Positions 36,859 through 46,035 of a stretch of 64,000 nt of DNA are shown here, piece after piece (position 1 is the stretch's first letter; each line of letters begins with the position of its first letter). This DNA comes from Alteromonadaceae bacterium (GTDB lineage Bacteria; Pseudomonadota; Gammaproteobacteria; Enterobacterales; Alteromonadaceae): the NCBI GenBank assembly GCA_027013165.1, contig JALUXV010000226.1:1-64000 (forward strand), given 5' to 3'. The translations under genes were made by a program, and so were the position numbers. Under the pieces are notes generated by a model. It did not search any database and was not told where the DNA came from. It was given only the letters and a program-made list of their open reading frames with translations.

Positions 36859-37680
36859 ATGTCGTTAGATAAATACGTGGCTTTCGCGACTAAATCTTTT
36901 GCATTACCTGATGTATGTTTACGAATTCGTGGAATATTAGATGATCCTCGTTCAGACGCTGAAGCTATTGGAAAGGTCATTAGTTTAGACCCGTCATTGT
37001 GCGCAAAGGTACTGCGTTTGGCCAACAGCTCCTTATTCCGTTTTCCTTCTCAAGTATCAACAATAACAAAAGCCGTTAATGTGGTTGGTGGCGAAGCCTT
37101 ATACAACCTAGTGATGGCAGAAACCGCGAATTCAGCCTTCAAATACTTTAATACAAAGCTCATTGATTTAGACAAGCATTGGTATAAGTCGGTGTATTGC
37201 GGCATGGTTGGGCGTTACTTAGGGCGTCAAATGGCTATTCGTGGGAGTGAGCGCTTTTTTGTTATGGGTATTTTAAAAAACCTTAGCGAGCTGGTGCTCG
37301 CTAATAAAAACCCTGACAAATATCAAGAGTACCTAGATGACACTAGCGATTTATCTTACGATGCAAAACAACAAGCCCACTTTGGTTTTACTTTTGCTGA
37401 GTGCAGTGGTGCTATCTTAGAGGTCTGGAAACTTCCTCTTGTACTTTATTACCCAGTGAAGTACTTACATGACCCAGCAAAGCAAGCAGCAGACACTGAT
37501 GTTTCTTTGTTTAATGCTGCCAGTGCCCTCGCTGAATTAAAAATGATTCAACCAGATTGCGAATCCGTTGAACTTTTTTTGAACAGCGACATCAATACTC
37601 TTAACCTAGATAAGTCGGCACTGTTGAAAGCGGTTGATCACGCAGATAAAGAAACGGCGAAAGTCGCAGTGATGATGTAA
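36859..37680 (+). CDS. HDOD-domain signalling protein
   Basis: The 273-residue product is a single HDOD domain (LPDVCLRIRGILDDPRSDAEAIGKVISLDPSLCAKVLRLANSS and GGEALYNLVMAET), a relative of HD phosphohydrolases that lacks the catalytic metal ligands and usually acts as a protein-interaction module in signalling and chemotaxis pathways. The ATG at 36859 has a GTGGAT site upstream; the frame is also open from a GTG at 36847. No partner domain (GGDEF, EAL, receiver) is attached. It is followed after about 70 bases by a DUF481 gene. Confidence 0.85.
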   Translation: MSLDKYVAFATKSFALPDVCLRIRGILDDPRSDAEAIGKVISLDPSLCAKVLRLANSSLFRFPSQVSTITKAVNVVGGEALYNLVMAETANSAFKYFNTKLIDLDKHWYKSVYCGMVGRYLGRQMAIRGSERFFVMGILKNLSELVLANKNPDKYQEYLDDTSDLSYDAKQQAHFGFTFAECSGAILEVWKLPLVLYYPVKYLHDPAKQAADTDVSLFNAASALAELKMIQPDCESVELFLNSDINTLNLDKSALLKAVDHADKETAKVAVMM

Positions 37681-37749
37681 GACGCTGTAATTAAACAACT
37701 AAAAAATTTCGCTATATAACAATAAACAAGAATAAAAGACGCTAAAACA

Positions 37750-38550
37750 ATGATAAAAAAATCAATGTTGGGATGGAGCATGCTCGCGGCCAGTATAACG
37801 CTGCATGGCTATGCTCATGCTACTCCTAGAGATTTAATTAATGATGTGTACCACGCAGATATCACGTCGCAAAGTGATGAACTGAGCTCGTCGTTGGATG
37901 GCGAATTAGGTATTTTGTTGAGTAGTGGTAATACATCAGCAAACAGTATTAAAGCAGGGCTCATCGCGCAACATGACACTGATAACTGGAGTAATAGCTA
38001 TACAGTTGAAATGCTTTACAAGCAAAGCGTTTTGTCAGAAGGCAACAAAGAGACTACAGCGCATCGATTCTATGGCACCGCGCAATTCGATTACAAGTTA
38101 GGACGTACAGATCGGCGATTATTCGTATATGGAGATTACGAGAATGATCGTTTCAACGGTTACGACCATCGTGCTTCTCTAGCGGTGGGTTGGTCCCATC
38201 GCTTATGGCGAGATAACATGAGTGCGTTCAGATATAGTGTTGGTCCCGGTTATTCATTTGTAAAGCCGCTTGAAAGTAACACTGCAAATATTGGCGACAG
38301 TGTTATAGTAAGGGCGTCTGCTGAGTATGAGTATAAGTGGGAGTCTGGCGCTAGGTTACGTCAGTTTTTGAGCACAGAGGCCGGTGAGTTTAATACTAAA
38401 TCTCGTTCTGAAACTTCCGTGTCAGCTAACGTGTTTGGTGAAATGGCAATGAAGCTATCAGTGGTGCTCAATCATGATTCTGATACACCAGAAGATGTTG
38501 CTTCCTTAAACACTGAAACCTCAGTGGCACTGGTTTACCAGTTTTTTTAA
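37750..38550 (+). CDS. DUF481 outer-membrane protein, copy 1
   Basis: The 266-residue protein has a signal peptide (MIKKSMLGWSMLAASITLHGYAHA) and a DUF481 domain, a family of salt- or stress-related outer-membrane beta-barrels. Visible features are the opening LDGELGILLSSGNTSANSIKAGL, alternating aromatic strands, and the C-terminal TSVALVYQFF ending in phenylalanine, the usual barrel-assembly signal. It is paralogous to the next gene: both share the GELG-TGNT start, the central GWSHRL-GYSF section and a TxxALVYxFF end. Confidence 0.88.
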   Translation: MIKKSMLGWSMLAASITLHGYAHATPRDLINDVYHADITSQSDELSSSLDGELGILLSSGNTSANSIKAGLIAQHDTDNWSNSYTVEMLYKQSVLSEGNKETTAHRFYGTAQFDYKLGRTDRRLFVYGDYENDRFNGYDHRASLAVGWSHRLWRDNMSAFRYSVGPGYSFVKPLESNTANIGDSVIVRASAEYEYKWESGARLRQFLSTEAGEFNTKSRSETSVSANVFGEMAMKLSVVLNHDSDTPEDVASLNTETSVALVYQFF

Positions 38551-38622
38551 GCTTAGGTTCATTTTACTAAGGTAATCTTTTTATACTTTTGTAGCGATAC
38601 TTGCTCAAACTAGCAGGTTTAT

Positions 38623-38656
38623 TTGACTCGACAGATGGGGCAGGTACTATTGCCCC
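38623..38656 (+). promoter_or_regulatory. Promoter of the second DUF481 gene with inverted repeat over the -10
   Basis: TTGACT (38623-38628) and TACTAT (38645-38650) are 16 bases apart. GGGGCA (38637-38642) and TGCCCC (38651-38656) form an inverted repeat that brackets the -10 hexamer. A repressor site is possible; the gene starts about 85 bases downstream. Confidence 0.5.
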
Positions 38657-38739
38657 GTTTAGATAAACGACTCTCTGGCGCCCATAATAAAACTAATATT
38701 GAGGTGCACTAATCCAATTTTCATTGATCAGGAACGCAC

Positions 38740-39483
38740 ATGAAAAAAAGGCTTTTAGCGACACTCATTTCATCATTGTTAGTATCAAACCTATCGTTTG
38801 CTGAAGACGAAGTAAAACCCTTCACCTTGGAAGGTGAGCTTGGTGTTATTGCAACTACAGGTAACACGGAAACCACGTCAATTAATGCGGGGCTTGCTGC
38901 GCATCACGAGACCGAAATGTGGAGTAACGATTATATTATCGAAGGCTTGTATAAGCGCGAAACGGTAGAAAGAGATGGTGAAGATGTTGAATTTACCTCG
39001 GCTCAAAAGTTTTATGCTTCTGCACAGGGTAACTATAAATTAGAAGATCCAAATAACCGTTTGTTTGGATTTACCTCATACGAAGATGATCGGCTTAGTA
39101 ACTTTGCCTATCAAGCGACTATTGCAGCTGGTTGGAACCAAAAGCTATTTCAAACTGATAAGCAAAAGTTTGAGTACTCGATAGGTCCGGGTTATGCGTT
39201 TGCAGAAACTCAAGACGGTGAAGAACAAAATAGTTTCATTGTACGTGCGTCATTAGCTTACCAATGGATTATTTCAGATACTGCCAAATTCATCCAAACG
39301 GTGAGTACGGAAGTGGGTTCGGAAAATACTAAATCACGTGCTGAATCTGCACTGTCTGCAACTATTAGTGGGAACCTTTCTATGAAGGTATCGCTAAAAC
39401 TTGATCACAACTCAGACGTGGCAGACGATATCGATAACTTAGATACAGAAACTGCGGTTACGTTGGTTTATAACTTCTTTTAA
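38740..39483 (+). CDS. DUF481 outer-membrane protein, copy 2
   Basis: The 247-residue protein starts with a signal peptide (MKKRLLATLISSLLVSNLSFA) and continues EDEVKPFTLEGELGVIATTGNTETTSINAGL, the DUF481 opening. It ends TAVTLVYNFF, again a barrel-type C-terminus. It is a clear paralogue of the gene at 37750 but is transcribed from its own apparent promoter and ended by a strong terminator. The pair probably arose by tandem duplication and has diverged well, so separate regulation is plausible. Confidence 0.88.
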   Translation: MKKRLLATLISSLLVSNLSFAEDEVKPFTLEGELGVIATTGNTETTSINAGLAAHHETEMWSNDYIIEGLYKRETVERDGEDVEFTSAQKFYASAQGNYKLEDPNNRLFGFTSYEDDRLSNFAYQATIAAGWNQKLFQTDKQKFEYSIGPGYAFAETQDGEEQNSFIVRASLAYQWIISDTAKFIQTVSTEVGSENTKSRAESALSATISGNLSMKVSLKLDHNSDVADDIDNLDTETAVTLVYNFF

Positions 39484-39510
39484 ACCACGGTACATTTAAC
39501 GGCTACCAAT

Positions 39511-39540
39511 AAAAACGGCTTCCTTGGAAGCCGTTTTTGT
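39511..39540. terminator. Bidirectional terminator between DUF481 gene and serA
   Basis: AAAAACGGCTTCC pairs with GGAAGCCGTTTTT across a two-base loop (39511-39539). T runs on both strands serve the rightward DUF481 gene and the leftward serA. Confidence 0.92.
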
Positions 39541-39559
39541 GTCTAGTTTACTCAGTGTA

Positions 39560-40789
39560 TTAATGAAGTATACGAGTTTTAATGGTGCCGTTGATTTGCT
39601 GCAACTGAGCAAGGGCGTCGTAGGCTTTGTCTTCTACAACGTCTACAACCACGTAACCAATCTCGGCATTGGTTTGAAGGTATTGCGCTTCAATGTTAAT
39701 ACCTTTTTCAGCAAACGCTTGGTTAATCTGAGTAAGAATACCAGGCTGGTTTTTGTGAATGTGAAGTAAGCGCGAGCGTCCAGTGTGCTCTGGAAGGGAT
39801 ACTTCAGGAAAGTTCACCGCTGATAAAGTAGAGCCGTTGTCACTGTATTTTGCTAGCTTACCTGCCACTTCAATTCCAATGTTTTCCTGTGCTTCTTGAG
39901 TACTTCCACCCACGTGCGGTGTAAGAATAACATTGTCGAACTGACGAAGTGGAGACACAAATTCTTCGCTGTTAGACTTTGGTTCAACTGGAAATACATC
40001 GATTGCAGCGCCGTTCAAGTGACCGCTGGCAAGTGCTTCCGTCAATGCGTCGATATCTACAACGGTACCGCGAGACGCATTGATCAAAATAGAGCCTTGC
40101 TTCATCTGAGCGAGCTCTTCTTGGCCAATCATGTCTTGGGTTTCTCCGGTTTCTGGAACGTGTAGTGATACTACATCGGAAGTATTAAGCAGCTGTTTAA
40201 GGGATTTCACTTGCGTAGAGTTACCTAGTACGAGTTTGTCCTCGATATCAAAAAACTGCACGCGCATACCCAAGTGCTCGGCAAGTATGCTGAGCTGTGT
40301 GCCGATATGACCGTAACCGATAATGCCTAGTGTTTTGCCACGGGCTTCATATGAGCCAACCGCGGTTTTTTCCCACTCACCACGGTGAGCCTTAGCACTT
40401 TTGCTGGGTACTTGTCTAAGTAACAAGATAATTTGACCCAATACCAACTCAGCAACAGAGCGAGTGTTTGAAAACGGTGCATTGAATACTGGAATACCGC
40501 GCGCTTGGGTAGCGACCAAATCCACTTGATTGGTTCCAATACAGAAACAACCGATAGCAACAAGTTTCTGAGCAGCTTCAACCACGTTTTCAGTGATTTG
40601 AGTGCGCGAGCGAATACCTACAAAATGCGCATCTTTAACTTTTTCAATGAGTTCGTCTTCCGGCAGAGAAGTCTTTAGGTACTCAATATTAGTGTAACCG
40701 TTACTCTTAAAGGTCTCTAGGGCACTCTGGTGTACACCCTCAAGTAACAGGATTCGAATTTTATCCTTTGGCAGTGAAACTTTACTCAT
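39560..40789 (-). CDS. serA: D-3-phosphoglycerate dehydrogenase
   Basis: First enzyme of serine synthesis, oxidising 3-phosphoglycerate to phosphohydroxypyruvate. The 409-residue protein (410 in E. coli) has the NAD-binding LGIIGYGHIGTQL, the substrate arginine in NASRGTVVD, the catalytic His in TPHVGGSTQEAQ, and a C-terminal ACT domain (about 335-409, RSRLLHIHKNQPGILTQINQ) that binds serine for feedback control. serA next to rpiA is the conserved gammaproteobacterial order. Confidence 0.97.
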   Translation of the reverse strand: MSKVSLPKDKIRILLLEGVHQSALETFKSNGYTNIEYLKTSLPEDELIEKVKDAHFVGIRSRTQITENVVEAAQKLVAIGCFCIGTNQVDLVATQARGIPVFNAPFSNTRSVAELVLGQIILLLRQVPSKSAKAHRGEWEKTAVGSYEARGKTLGIIGYGHIGTQLSILAEHLGMRVQFFDIEDKLVLGNSTQVKSLKQLLNTSDVVSLHVPETGETQDMIGQEELAQMKQGSILINASRGTVVDIDALTEALASGHLNGAAIDVFPVEPKSNSEEFVSPLRQFDNVILTPHVGGSTQEAQENIGIEVAGKLAKYSDNGSTLSAVNFPEVSLPEHTGRSRLLHIHKNQPGILTQINQAFAEKGINIEAQYLQTNAEIGYVVVDVVEDKAYDALAQLQQINGTIKTRILH

Positions 40790-40878
40790 GAATTAATGTT
40801 CTCTCAAAAACTTTAATAGGCATCTAGACGTCTAAACGGAAGTTAGCAGAATTTATCGTCAGTGAAAAGCGCTAATTG

Positions 40879-41535
40879 CTATTCGTAGGTTTCTACACCG
40901 TTATTCGTGGCAGATAATACGATATCTGCACCGCGAAGGGCGAAAATACCGTTGGTGACAACACCAGGAATATTATTGATGCTCTGTTCTAATTCTCTAG
41001 GGTTAATAATACTGAGGTTGTGTACATCTAGAATAACGTTGCCGTTGTCCGTAACTACACCTTGGCGATACACAGGGTCTCCGCCTAGTTTAACTAACTG
41101 TCTAGCGACAAATGAACGAGCCATTGGTATGACTTCAACAGGTAGAGGGAATTTTCCTAAAACAGGAACCCGTTTACTTTCGTCAACAATACACACGAAA
41201 GTTTTTGCTGCCCCAGCAACGATTTTTTCACGTGTAAGCGCTGCTCCACCGCCTTTTATCATGTGTTTGTGTTCAGTCACTTCATCAGCACCGTCAATGT
41301 ACACCGATAATTCACCTGCGTTATTGAGTTCAAAGACCTCAATACCTAGTGCCTCTAATCGTTTTGTGGATGCATCTGAGCTAGAAACTGCACCTTCGAT
41401 ACGATTCTTGATTTTACCAAGTTCATCGATAAAAAAATTGACAGTAGAACCTGTACCAACACCCACAATGCTGCCCTGTTCTACGTATTGAATAGCGGCC
41501 TTGGCCACAGCTTGTTTTTTCGCGTTCTGATCCAT
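40879..41535 (-). CDS. rpiA: Ribose-5-phosphate isomerase A
   Basis: Interconverts ribose 5-phosphate and ribulose 5-phosphate. The 218-residue protein (219 in E. coli) has [31 protein letters not shown], the catalytic YIDGADEV and [12 protein letters not shown]. It is divergent in function but adjacent to serA and fau. In this window it is complemented by a nucleoside hydrolase and ribokinase about 3 kb upstream, which together would feed nucleoside ribose into this isomerase. Confidence 0.97.
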   Translation of the reverse strand: MDQNAKKQAVAKAAIQYVEQGSIVGVGTGSTVNFFIDELGKIKNRIEGAVSSSDASTKRLEALGIEVFELNNAGELSVYIDGADEVTEHKHMIKGGGAALTREKIVAGAAKTFVCIVDESKRVPVLGKFPLPVEVIPMARSFVARQLVKLGGDPVYRQGVVTDNGNVILDVHNLSIINPRELEQSINNIPGVVTNGIFALRGADIVLSATNNGVETYE

Positions 41536-41611
41536 GTTTTAGGTCTCCAGCTCAGTTTTGCGGAAGTGTACCTGAAAAGCCTCACGGCCCCTAGTCAAAA
41601 ACGCGATGGCG

Positions 41612-42229
41612 TTAGTCGTTTTTGAAATGCAATATTCTTGTTGGGGTTACTATGGCATCAAGAGGGACATCCCAGGGTTGTGCGGGTAACTCGTTTACCT
41701 CTTGGCAGTCGTGGGCTATGCCAACCAGCTTTGGGCGTTTTTTCTCATTGCGCACACTGCTTAAGGTTCTGTCGTAATAGCCTCCCCCCATACCTAGGCG
41801 ATTTCCTTGACGGTCAAACCCAACCAAGGGCATAAGTATCACATTGTGGTTTTTTACCAGCTCAATGCTATTGCAAGCCAGAGCAGGCTCCACAATCCCG
41901 TATTTGTTTTCGGTCATCTGTGTCGATGGAGTATACGCCAACATGAGCAAGTGGCCTTTATTAATCGGGTGAATAACGGGTAGAGTAATACGTGTTACGC
42001 GCGTATCTGCGCATCGCCATTGATCTGCTATGAATGAAGATAACGATACCTCACCATCGTTTGAGAGATAACAGGCAATGGTAGAAGACGAAGTAATAAA
42101 TTCACAGGTAGCCAATTGCTGAGCAACCTGTTTTTCCGCAAAGACCTGCATATCGTGGGACAAATTTTTTCGAGCTTTGCGTAATGATATTCTTAGCGTT
42201 TTTCTATCAAATGAACAATGAAGACTCAT
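41612..42229 (-). CDS. fau: 5-formyltetrahydrofolate cyclo-ligase
   Basis: Converts 5-formyl-THF to 5,10-methenyl-THF with ATP. The 205-residue product carries the family motif LMPLVGFDRQGNRLGMGGGYYDRTL and the N-terminal LRISLRKARKNLS. It is the ygfA gene that in E. coli directly follows ssrS (6S RNA) on the same transcript; here about 3.8 kb of other genes intervene. I chose the ATG at 42229; an upstream frame to 42283 would overlap the kinase gene. The preceding histidine kinase gene ends 16 bases away on the same strand, so they may be cotranscribed. Confidence 0.92.
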   Translation of the reverse strand: MSLHCSFDRKTLRISLRKARKNLSHDMQVFAEKQVAQQLATCEFITSSSTIACYLSNDGEVSLSSFIADQWRCADTRVTRITLPVIHPINKGHLLMLAYTPSTQMTENKYGIVEPALACNSIELVKNHNVILMPLVGFDRQGNRLGMGGGYYDRTLSSVRNEKKRPKLVGIAHDCQEVNELPAQPWDVPLDAIVTPTRILHFKND

Positions 42230-42245
42230 TACTGAAGTGATAAAC

Positions 42246-43874
42246 CTACGAAGTGGGGGGTAAGAATTTGTTAAGGATATCAATTAACGCGGAGTTGTCG
42301 ACAGGTTTTGTCAGAATGTCGCAAATGCCATGCTTTGCTAATTCAGTACGCTCAGAAATTGCGTCTGCGGTGAGGGCGACCACAGGCACATTAGACGCAG
42401 GCCCGGCTTTAATGCGTTTAGTTGCTTCAAGCCCATCTATACCGGGAAGGTTGAGATCCATCAACACTAAATCGACCGGGTAGATGCTTGCATATTCAAC
42501 GCCTTCCTCTCCAGTAGGCACTACCGTAAGCGGCACCCCTAACTTTTCAAATACGGTTTTAATAACGACTTGATTGATATAATGGTCTTCGACCACCAGT
42601 ATGTTTGGGTTGTCGATAATATTGAGTAGTGGCAGGTTTTCTTCTTTGGATAGCTTGACCGTGTCTGATAAGGCTGACTCCGGTGCGCTCACCGAAATTG
42701 TCACCCGAGTACCTTGGTTTAATTCACTTTTGAATTTCATAGAGCCTTTCATCAAGGCAATTAGCTGTTTAGTGATGTTTAAACCAAGCCCTGTGCCGTC
42801 AATACTGTGCGCGTTATCCATTCGCTCGAAGGGTTTGAACAGTTTCGCTTGTTCTTCTTCACTAATGCCAATACCTTCATCTTTTACGGTGAAAATCAAT
42901 GTACCTTTTTTGTATTTTACCTGCGCAAAAATTCTCTTGTTTTCGGGCGTATATTTCACCGCATTGGATAAAATATTTAGAGCGATCTGGCTGTATTTAG
43001 TGTCATCTAAATCTACAGATTTAGGGACCGATTCATCAATGACGTATTCAAACAGAACATGCTCATCTTCTGCCCTTATATTGGTTAATGAGAACAGATG
43101 AGTAAATAGATCATGAGTGCTGACTGCCCTTGGCGTTACGCGCATTTTCCCTGCTTCAAGCTGCTTTAAATCGAGAACGGAATTCACGATTTCTAACAGA
43201 CGTTCACCACTTTTATTAATGTGACCTAAAGGTTCAGTAAAAGAGCGGGGAAGTTGCAAAGATTTAGCTTCACCTTCTAGCAATCGGCTAAAGGTGTTGA
43301 TGGCATTAAGTGGAGTTCTTACCTCATGACTTAAATACGACAAAAAGTCAGACCGGAATTTGCTCGTCCGTTCAAGATCCCTGTTTTTTCGGCGCAATTC
43401 TAAATGAGCAATAACAGAGTGACTCAGTGTAGTTAATGCTTCTTTTTGAGATTCTGTTAGTGCTTTGGGCTTATCACTGATAGTACATAGGGTACCGATT
43501 GCATGACCCGAAGGTGTAACCAAAGGGGCGCCAGCATAAAACCGAATGTTTGGGTCTCCCGTGACTAAAGGGTTGTCGTGAAAGCGGGGATCTTCTTTGG
43601 CATTGTTAATCTCAAAGACCTCTCGTTGCAAAATTGCATGAGAGCAAAACGCGATGCTGCGCGACGTTTCCGTGGCGTCTAGTCCAACTCTTGATTTAAA
43701 CCATTGGCGGTCGGGGTCTATTAGGCTAATTAATGCAATAGGGGTTTCACAAATTTGTGATGCAAGTTGTGTTAGCTCGTCAAACAGCGTTTCAGTATCG
43801 GTATCGAGTACATCATAGCTCACAAGTTCTGCGACTCGTTGAGGTTCATCGTCCGGTACAGGTGCTGATATCAT
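42246..43874 (-). CDS. GAF-domain hybrid histidine kinase
   Basis: The 542-residue protein has no membrane helix. Domain order: GAF (about 27-160), HisKA with the phospho-acceptor H183 (LSYLSHEVRTPLN), HATPase_c (about 290-395; NILSNAVKYTP, DEGIGIS, DGTGLGL), and a C-terminal receiver (about 424-540) with E429/D430 and the phospho-acceptor D473 in LVLMDLNLPGIDG plus K in TKPVD. It is a cytosolic hybrid kinase without an HPt domain, so a separate phosphotransfer protein is expected. It lies between fau and the palindromic element, in a block foreign to the usual ssrS-fau junction. The stimulus is unknown. Confidence 0.92.
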   Translation of the reverse strand: MISAPVPDDEPQRVAELVSYDVLDTDTETLFDELTQLASQICETPIALISLIDPDRQWFKSRVGLDATETSRSIAFCSHAILQREVFEINNAKEDPRFHDNPLVTGDPNIRFYAGAPLVTPSGHAIGTLCTISDKPKALTESQKEALTTLSHSVIAHLELRRKNRDLERTSKFRSDFLSYLSHEVRTPLNAINTFSRLLEGEAKSLQLPRSFTEPLGHINKSGERLLEIVNSVLDLKQLEAGKMRVTPRAVSTHDLFTHLFSLTNIRAEDEHVLFEYVIDESVPKSVDLDDTKYSQIALNILSNAVKYTPENKRIFAQVKYKKGTLIFTVKDEGIGISEEEQAKLFKPFERMDNAHSIDGTGLGLNITKQLIALMKGSMKFKSELNQGTRVTISVSAPESALSDTVKLSKEENLPLLNIIDNPNILVVEDHYINQVVIKTVFEKLGVPLTVVPTGEEGVEYASIYPVDLVLMDLNLPGIDGLEATKRIKAGPASNVPVVALTADAISERTELAKHGICDILTKPVDNSALIDILNKFLPPTS

Positions 43875-43934
43875 AAATAGTGGTAAACCAAGTTAATTAG
43901 TTTAAAAGTACTATAAAAAAGGCGCTTACGCAGC

Positions 43935-44119
43935 TAATACCAGTCAGTTAGCAGGGTTTTCGATATAAGCGAGGGGAAGTGATTAACTTTTTACGGCCGT
44001 CCTCGGCATGGATGCCGAGGACGAGCCCCATGGAAGGGGGTTACTGCGTGCAGTAAAAAGTTTATTGCTTTCCCTCAGTGAGTTCGAGACAACCTTTTAT
44101 CGTTTAACTGACCGGCATT
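43935..44119. mobile_element. Palindromic MITE-like element, copy C (185 bp), with 11-bp flanking duplication
   Basis: The ends are inverted repeats (AATACCAGTCAGTTAG at 43936-43951 against TTAACTGACCGGCATT at 44104-44119). Inside, GAGGGGAAGTGATTAACTTT (43971-43990) pairs with 44057-44076, and the centre carries the core GGGGCTC...CCTCGGCATCCATGCC on the minus strand. GCTTACGCAGC occurs directly on both sides (43924-43934 and 44120-44130), as expected of a target-site duplication. There is no coding sequence, so transposition would need a transposase in trans. An 11-bp duplication suits the IS4 group, which is inference. Confidence 0.8.
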
Positions 44120-44156
44120 GCTTACGCAGCGCTTTTAGGGTAATAAAAATCGCTTA

Positions 44157-45098
44157 CTACAAAGCGTAGGTGTCTATAAACAATTGTTCCAGTTTTGCGT
44201 GATCTACGCCTGTGGCAACCTTGATGGTATTTGCTTCTGTCCATAATGGGCTTGGGGTTGTACCAGCAGGAGCCACAATGGTTTGACCTCGGTCTAATTC
44301 ACCCGTGCCAACACGTGCATGACCTTCAGTCATAGTAAATAGCTCTGGATGACGTAAATGCGCTATTGGGAAAGCGTCGTGGAAAAAGCACACTCGGTCT
44401 TCGCGATTTGCTGAATAGAAATCCATATAGAACTGGGCGCTTTCTTGCACAAAGCCACCTAGCTTCGAATTTTTCTCAGCAAGAATATCGACAAAGGTTG
44501 GTGCGAATGGCACGTCATTAGTTACGTCTAGGCCGAACATATTGAGTTCCCAATCGGCTGCAAAAACGATGGCTGCGGCGTGGGCGTCGTTCCAAATGTT
44601 TGCTTCTGCTACTGGGGTTACGTTTCCGCGAACAAAAGCTGCACCACCCATGATACTCACGCCTTTTACCAACTTAGGTAACTCTGGCTCTAGACGCAAT
44701 GCAAGAGCAAGATTGCCTAGCGGGCCAATTGCTACGATGGTGATTTCACCAGGATATTTACGCGCCATATCAATAATAAATTGCGCTGAGCTTCTAGGAT
44801 CCAGTTCACCTTTTGGGGGCTCTGGTTTGATGTGGCCAAAACCATAGTCGCCGTGTACAAAATGAGCATAGCCCGATTCCGGACCTACCCATGGCATACC
44901 TACACCTTTAGTCACGGGAATATCTTGCCCCGCCATTTCACACAAGGTAAGTGCATTTTGTGCAGCCATTTCTACTGGTACGTTGCCGTAAACTGTGGTG
45001 AGTCCAAGTACTTCAATGTCCGGAGATTGAAAAGCGAAGAAAATCGCCATTGCATCATCAATACCAGGATCTGTATCTAAAATAATTTTATGTGTCAT
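44157..45098 (-). CDS. Inosine-uridine-preferring nucleoside hydrolase
   Basis: Hydrolyses the N-glycosidic bond of ribonucleosides to base and ribose. The 313-residue protein begins KIILDTDPGIDDAMAI, with the calcium-binding D10, D14 and D15 cluster typical of IU-nucleoside hydrolases, and has the GPLGNLALAL and NIWNDAHAA segments and a late HDAFPIAHL histidine. Substrate preference among RihA/B/C types cannot be decided. It follows a ribokinase gene by 14 bases on the same strand, so ribose released would be phosphorylated and passed to RpiA. Confidence 0.93.
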   Translation of the reverse strand: MTHKIILDTDPGIDDAMAIFFAFQSPDIEVLGLTTVYGNVPVEMAAQNALTLCEMAGQDIPVTKGVGMPWVGPESGYAHFVHGDYGFGHIKPEPPKGELDPRSSAQFIIDMARKYPGEITIVAIGPLGNLALALRLEPELPKLVKGVSIMGGAAFVRGNVTPVAEANIWNDAHAAAIVFAADWELNMFGLDVTNDVPFAPTFVDILAEKNSKLGGFVQESAQFYMDFYSANREDRVCFFHDAFPIAHLRHPELFTMTEGHARVGTGELDRGQTIVAPAGTTPSPLWTEANTIKVATGVDHAKLEQLFIDTYAL

Positions 45099-45112
45099 AG
45101 GAATGCTTACCT

Positions 45113-46012
45113 TTATGTGTTGGCATTTGCTGACAAAAATAGGTCAACATCTTGAATAGAAGGAATACTTTGGGCTGCGCCCTCTCGTGTTACGGCAACT
45201 GCCGATGCTGCGCACCCTCGAGTAAGCGCTAGTTCAGCATCGCCATTCTGGGTATATGCGGCTAAGAAATAACCGATAAATGTGTCACCGGCAGCGGTAG
45301 TATCAATGGCATAAACCGAAAAAGCGTTAACTTGCAGTTTTTCGCCATCGCGTAACATGATTACGCCCGCTTTACCCAAGGTGATAATGACTTCACTGTG
45401 TGACCAATTTTCGCGGAAATAAGCGATGATATCGTCTAACGATTCTTTTCCAGTTATACCCGCAGCCTCGGTTTCGTTAACAATTAATAAGTCAACGCAG
45501 TGAAGAGGCAGTGATTTTACTGATGCTGTCATTGGTGCAGGGTTGAACGCTACCTTGAGGCCTTGTGATTTGGCTTGTTCAAGTACGGCATCAATACTAC
45601 TGGTTTCGTTTTGCGTGAGAACCCAATCACCCGCTTGAGTGTCACTGAGCGCATCGGAAACTGTTGTTTCCGTGAGTGTTTGATTGGCACCACCAAATAA
45701 CACAATAGCGTTTTCCCCACTGGGAACAACCTGAATAATCGCGTGCCCAGAGGGGGTGTCTGAACAACTAACGCCGCGACAATCTACGCCTTTCTTAATA
45801 AGTGATTGTTTAAACGCCGCGTCAGAATGATGAATGCTGCCTACATGACGGGCATCTGCACCGGCTTGTGCAAGTGCTATAGACTGGTTTGCCCCTTTTC
45901 CACCTAACAGCTGTTGATAATGAGAAGATGCTAGGGTTTCTCCGGGCTGAACAAAATGTTCGACCTGATAAACGTGGTCGATATTAATAGACCCAAAATT
46001 GATTATTGCCAT
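45113..46012 (-). CDS. rbsK: Ribokinase (PfkB family)
   Basis: Phosphorylates D-ribose. The 299-residue protein has the PfkB motifs INFGSINIDHVYQVEHFVQPGETL, the glycine-rich LLGGKGANQSIALAQAGA, and the C-terminal DTTAAGDTFIGYF with the catalytic aspartate. I start it at the ATG at 46012; the frame is open to 46024. No rbs transport genes are here; pairing with the nucleoside hydrolase points to nucleoside salvage. The start lies only about 24 bases after the 3' end of 6S RNA, so it may be expressed by read-through from the ssrS promoter. Confidence 0.9.
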   Translation of the reverse strand: MAIINFGSINIDHVYQVEHFVQPGETLASSHYQQLLGGKGANQSIALAQAGADARHVGSIHHSDAAFKQSLIKKGVDCRGVSCSDTPSGHAIIQVVPSGENAIVLFGGANQTLTETTVSDALSDTQAGDWVLTQNETSSIDAVLEQAKSQGLKVAFNPAPMTASVKSLPLHCVDLLIVNETEAAGITGKESLDDIIAYFRENWSHSEVIITLGKAGVIMLRDGEKLQVNAFSVYAIDTTAAGDTFIGYFLAAYTQNGDAELALTRGCAASAVAVTREGAAQSIPSIQDVDLFLSANANT

Positions 46013-46035
46013 TTCTTCATCCATCGAAAGAGGGC

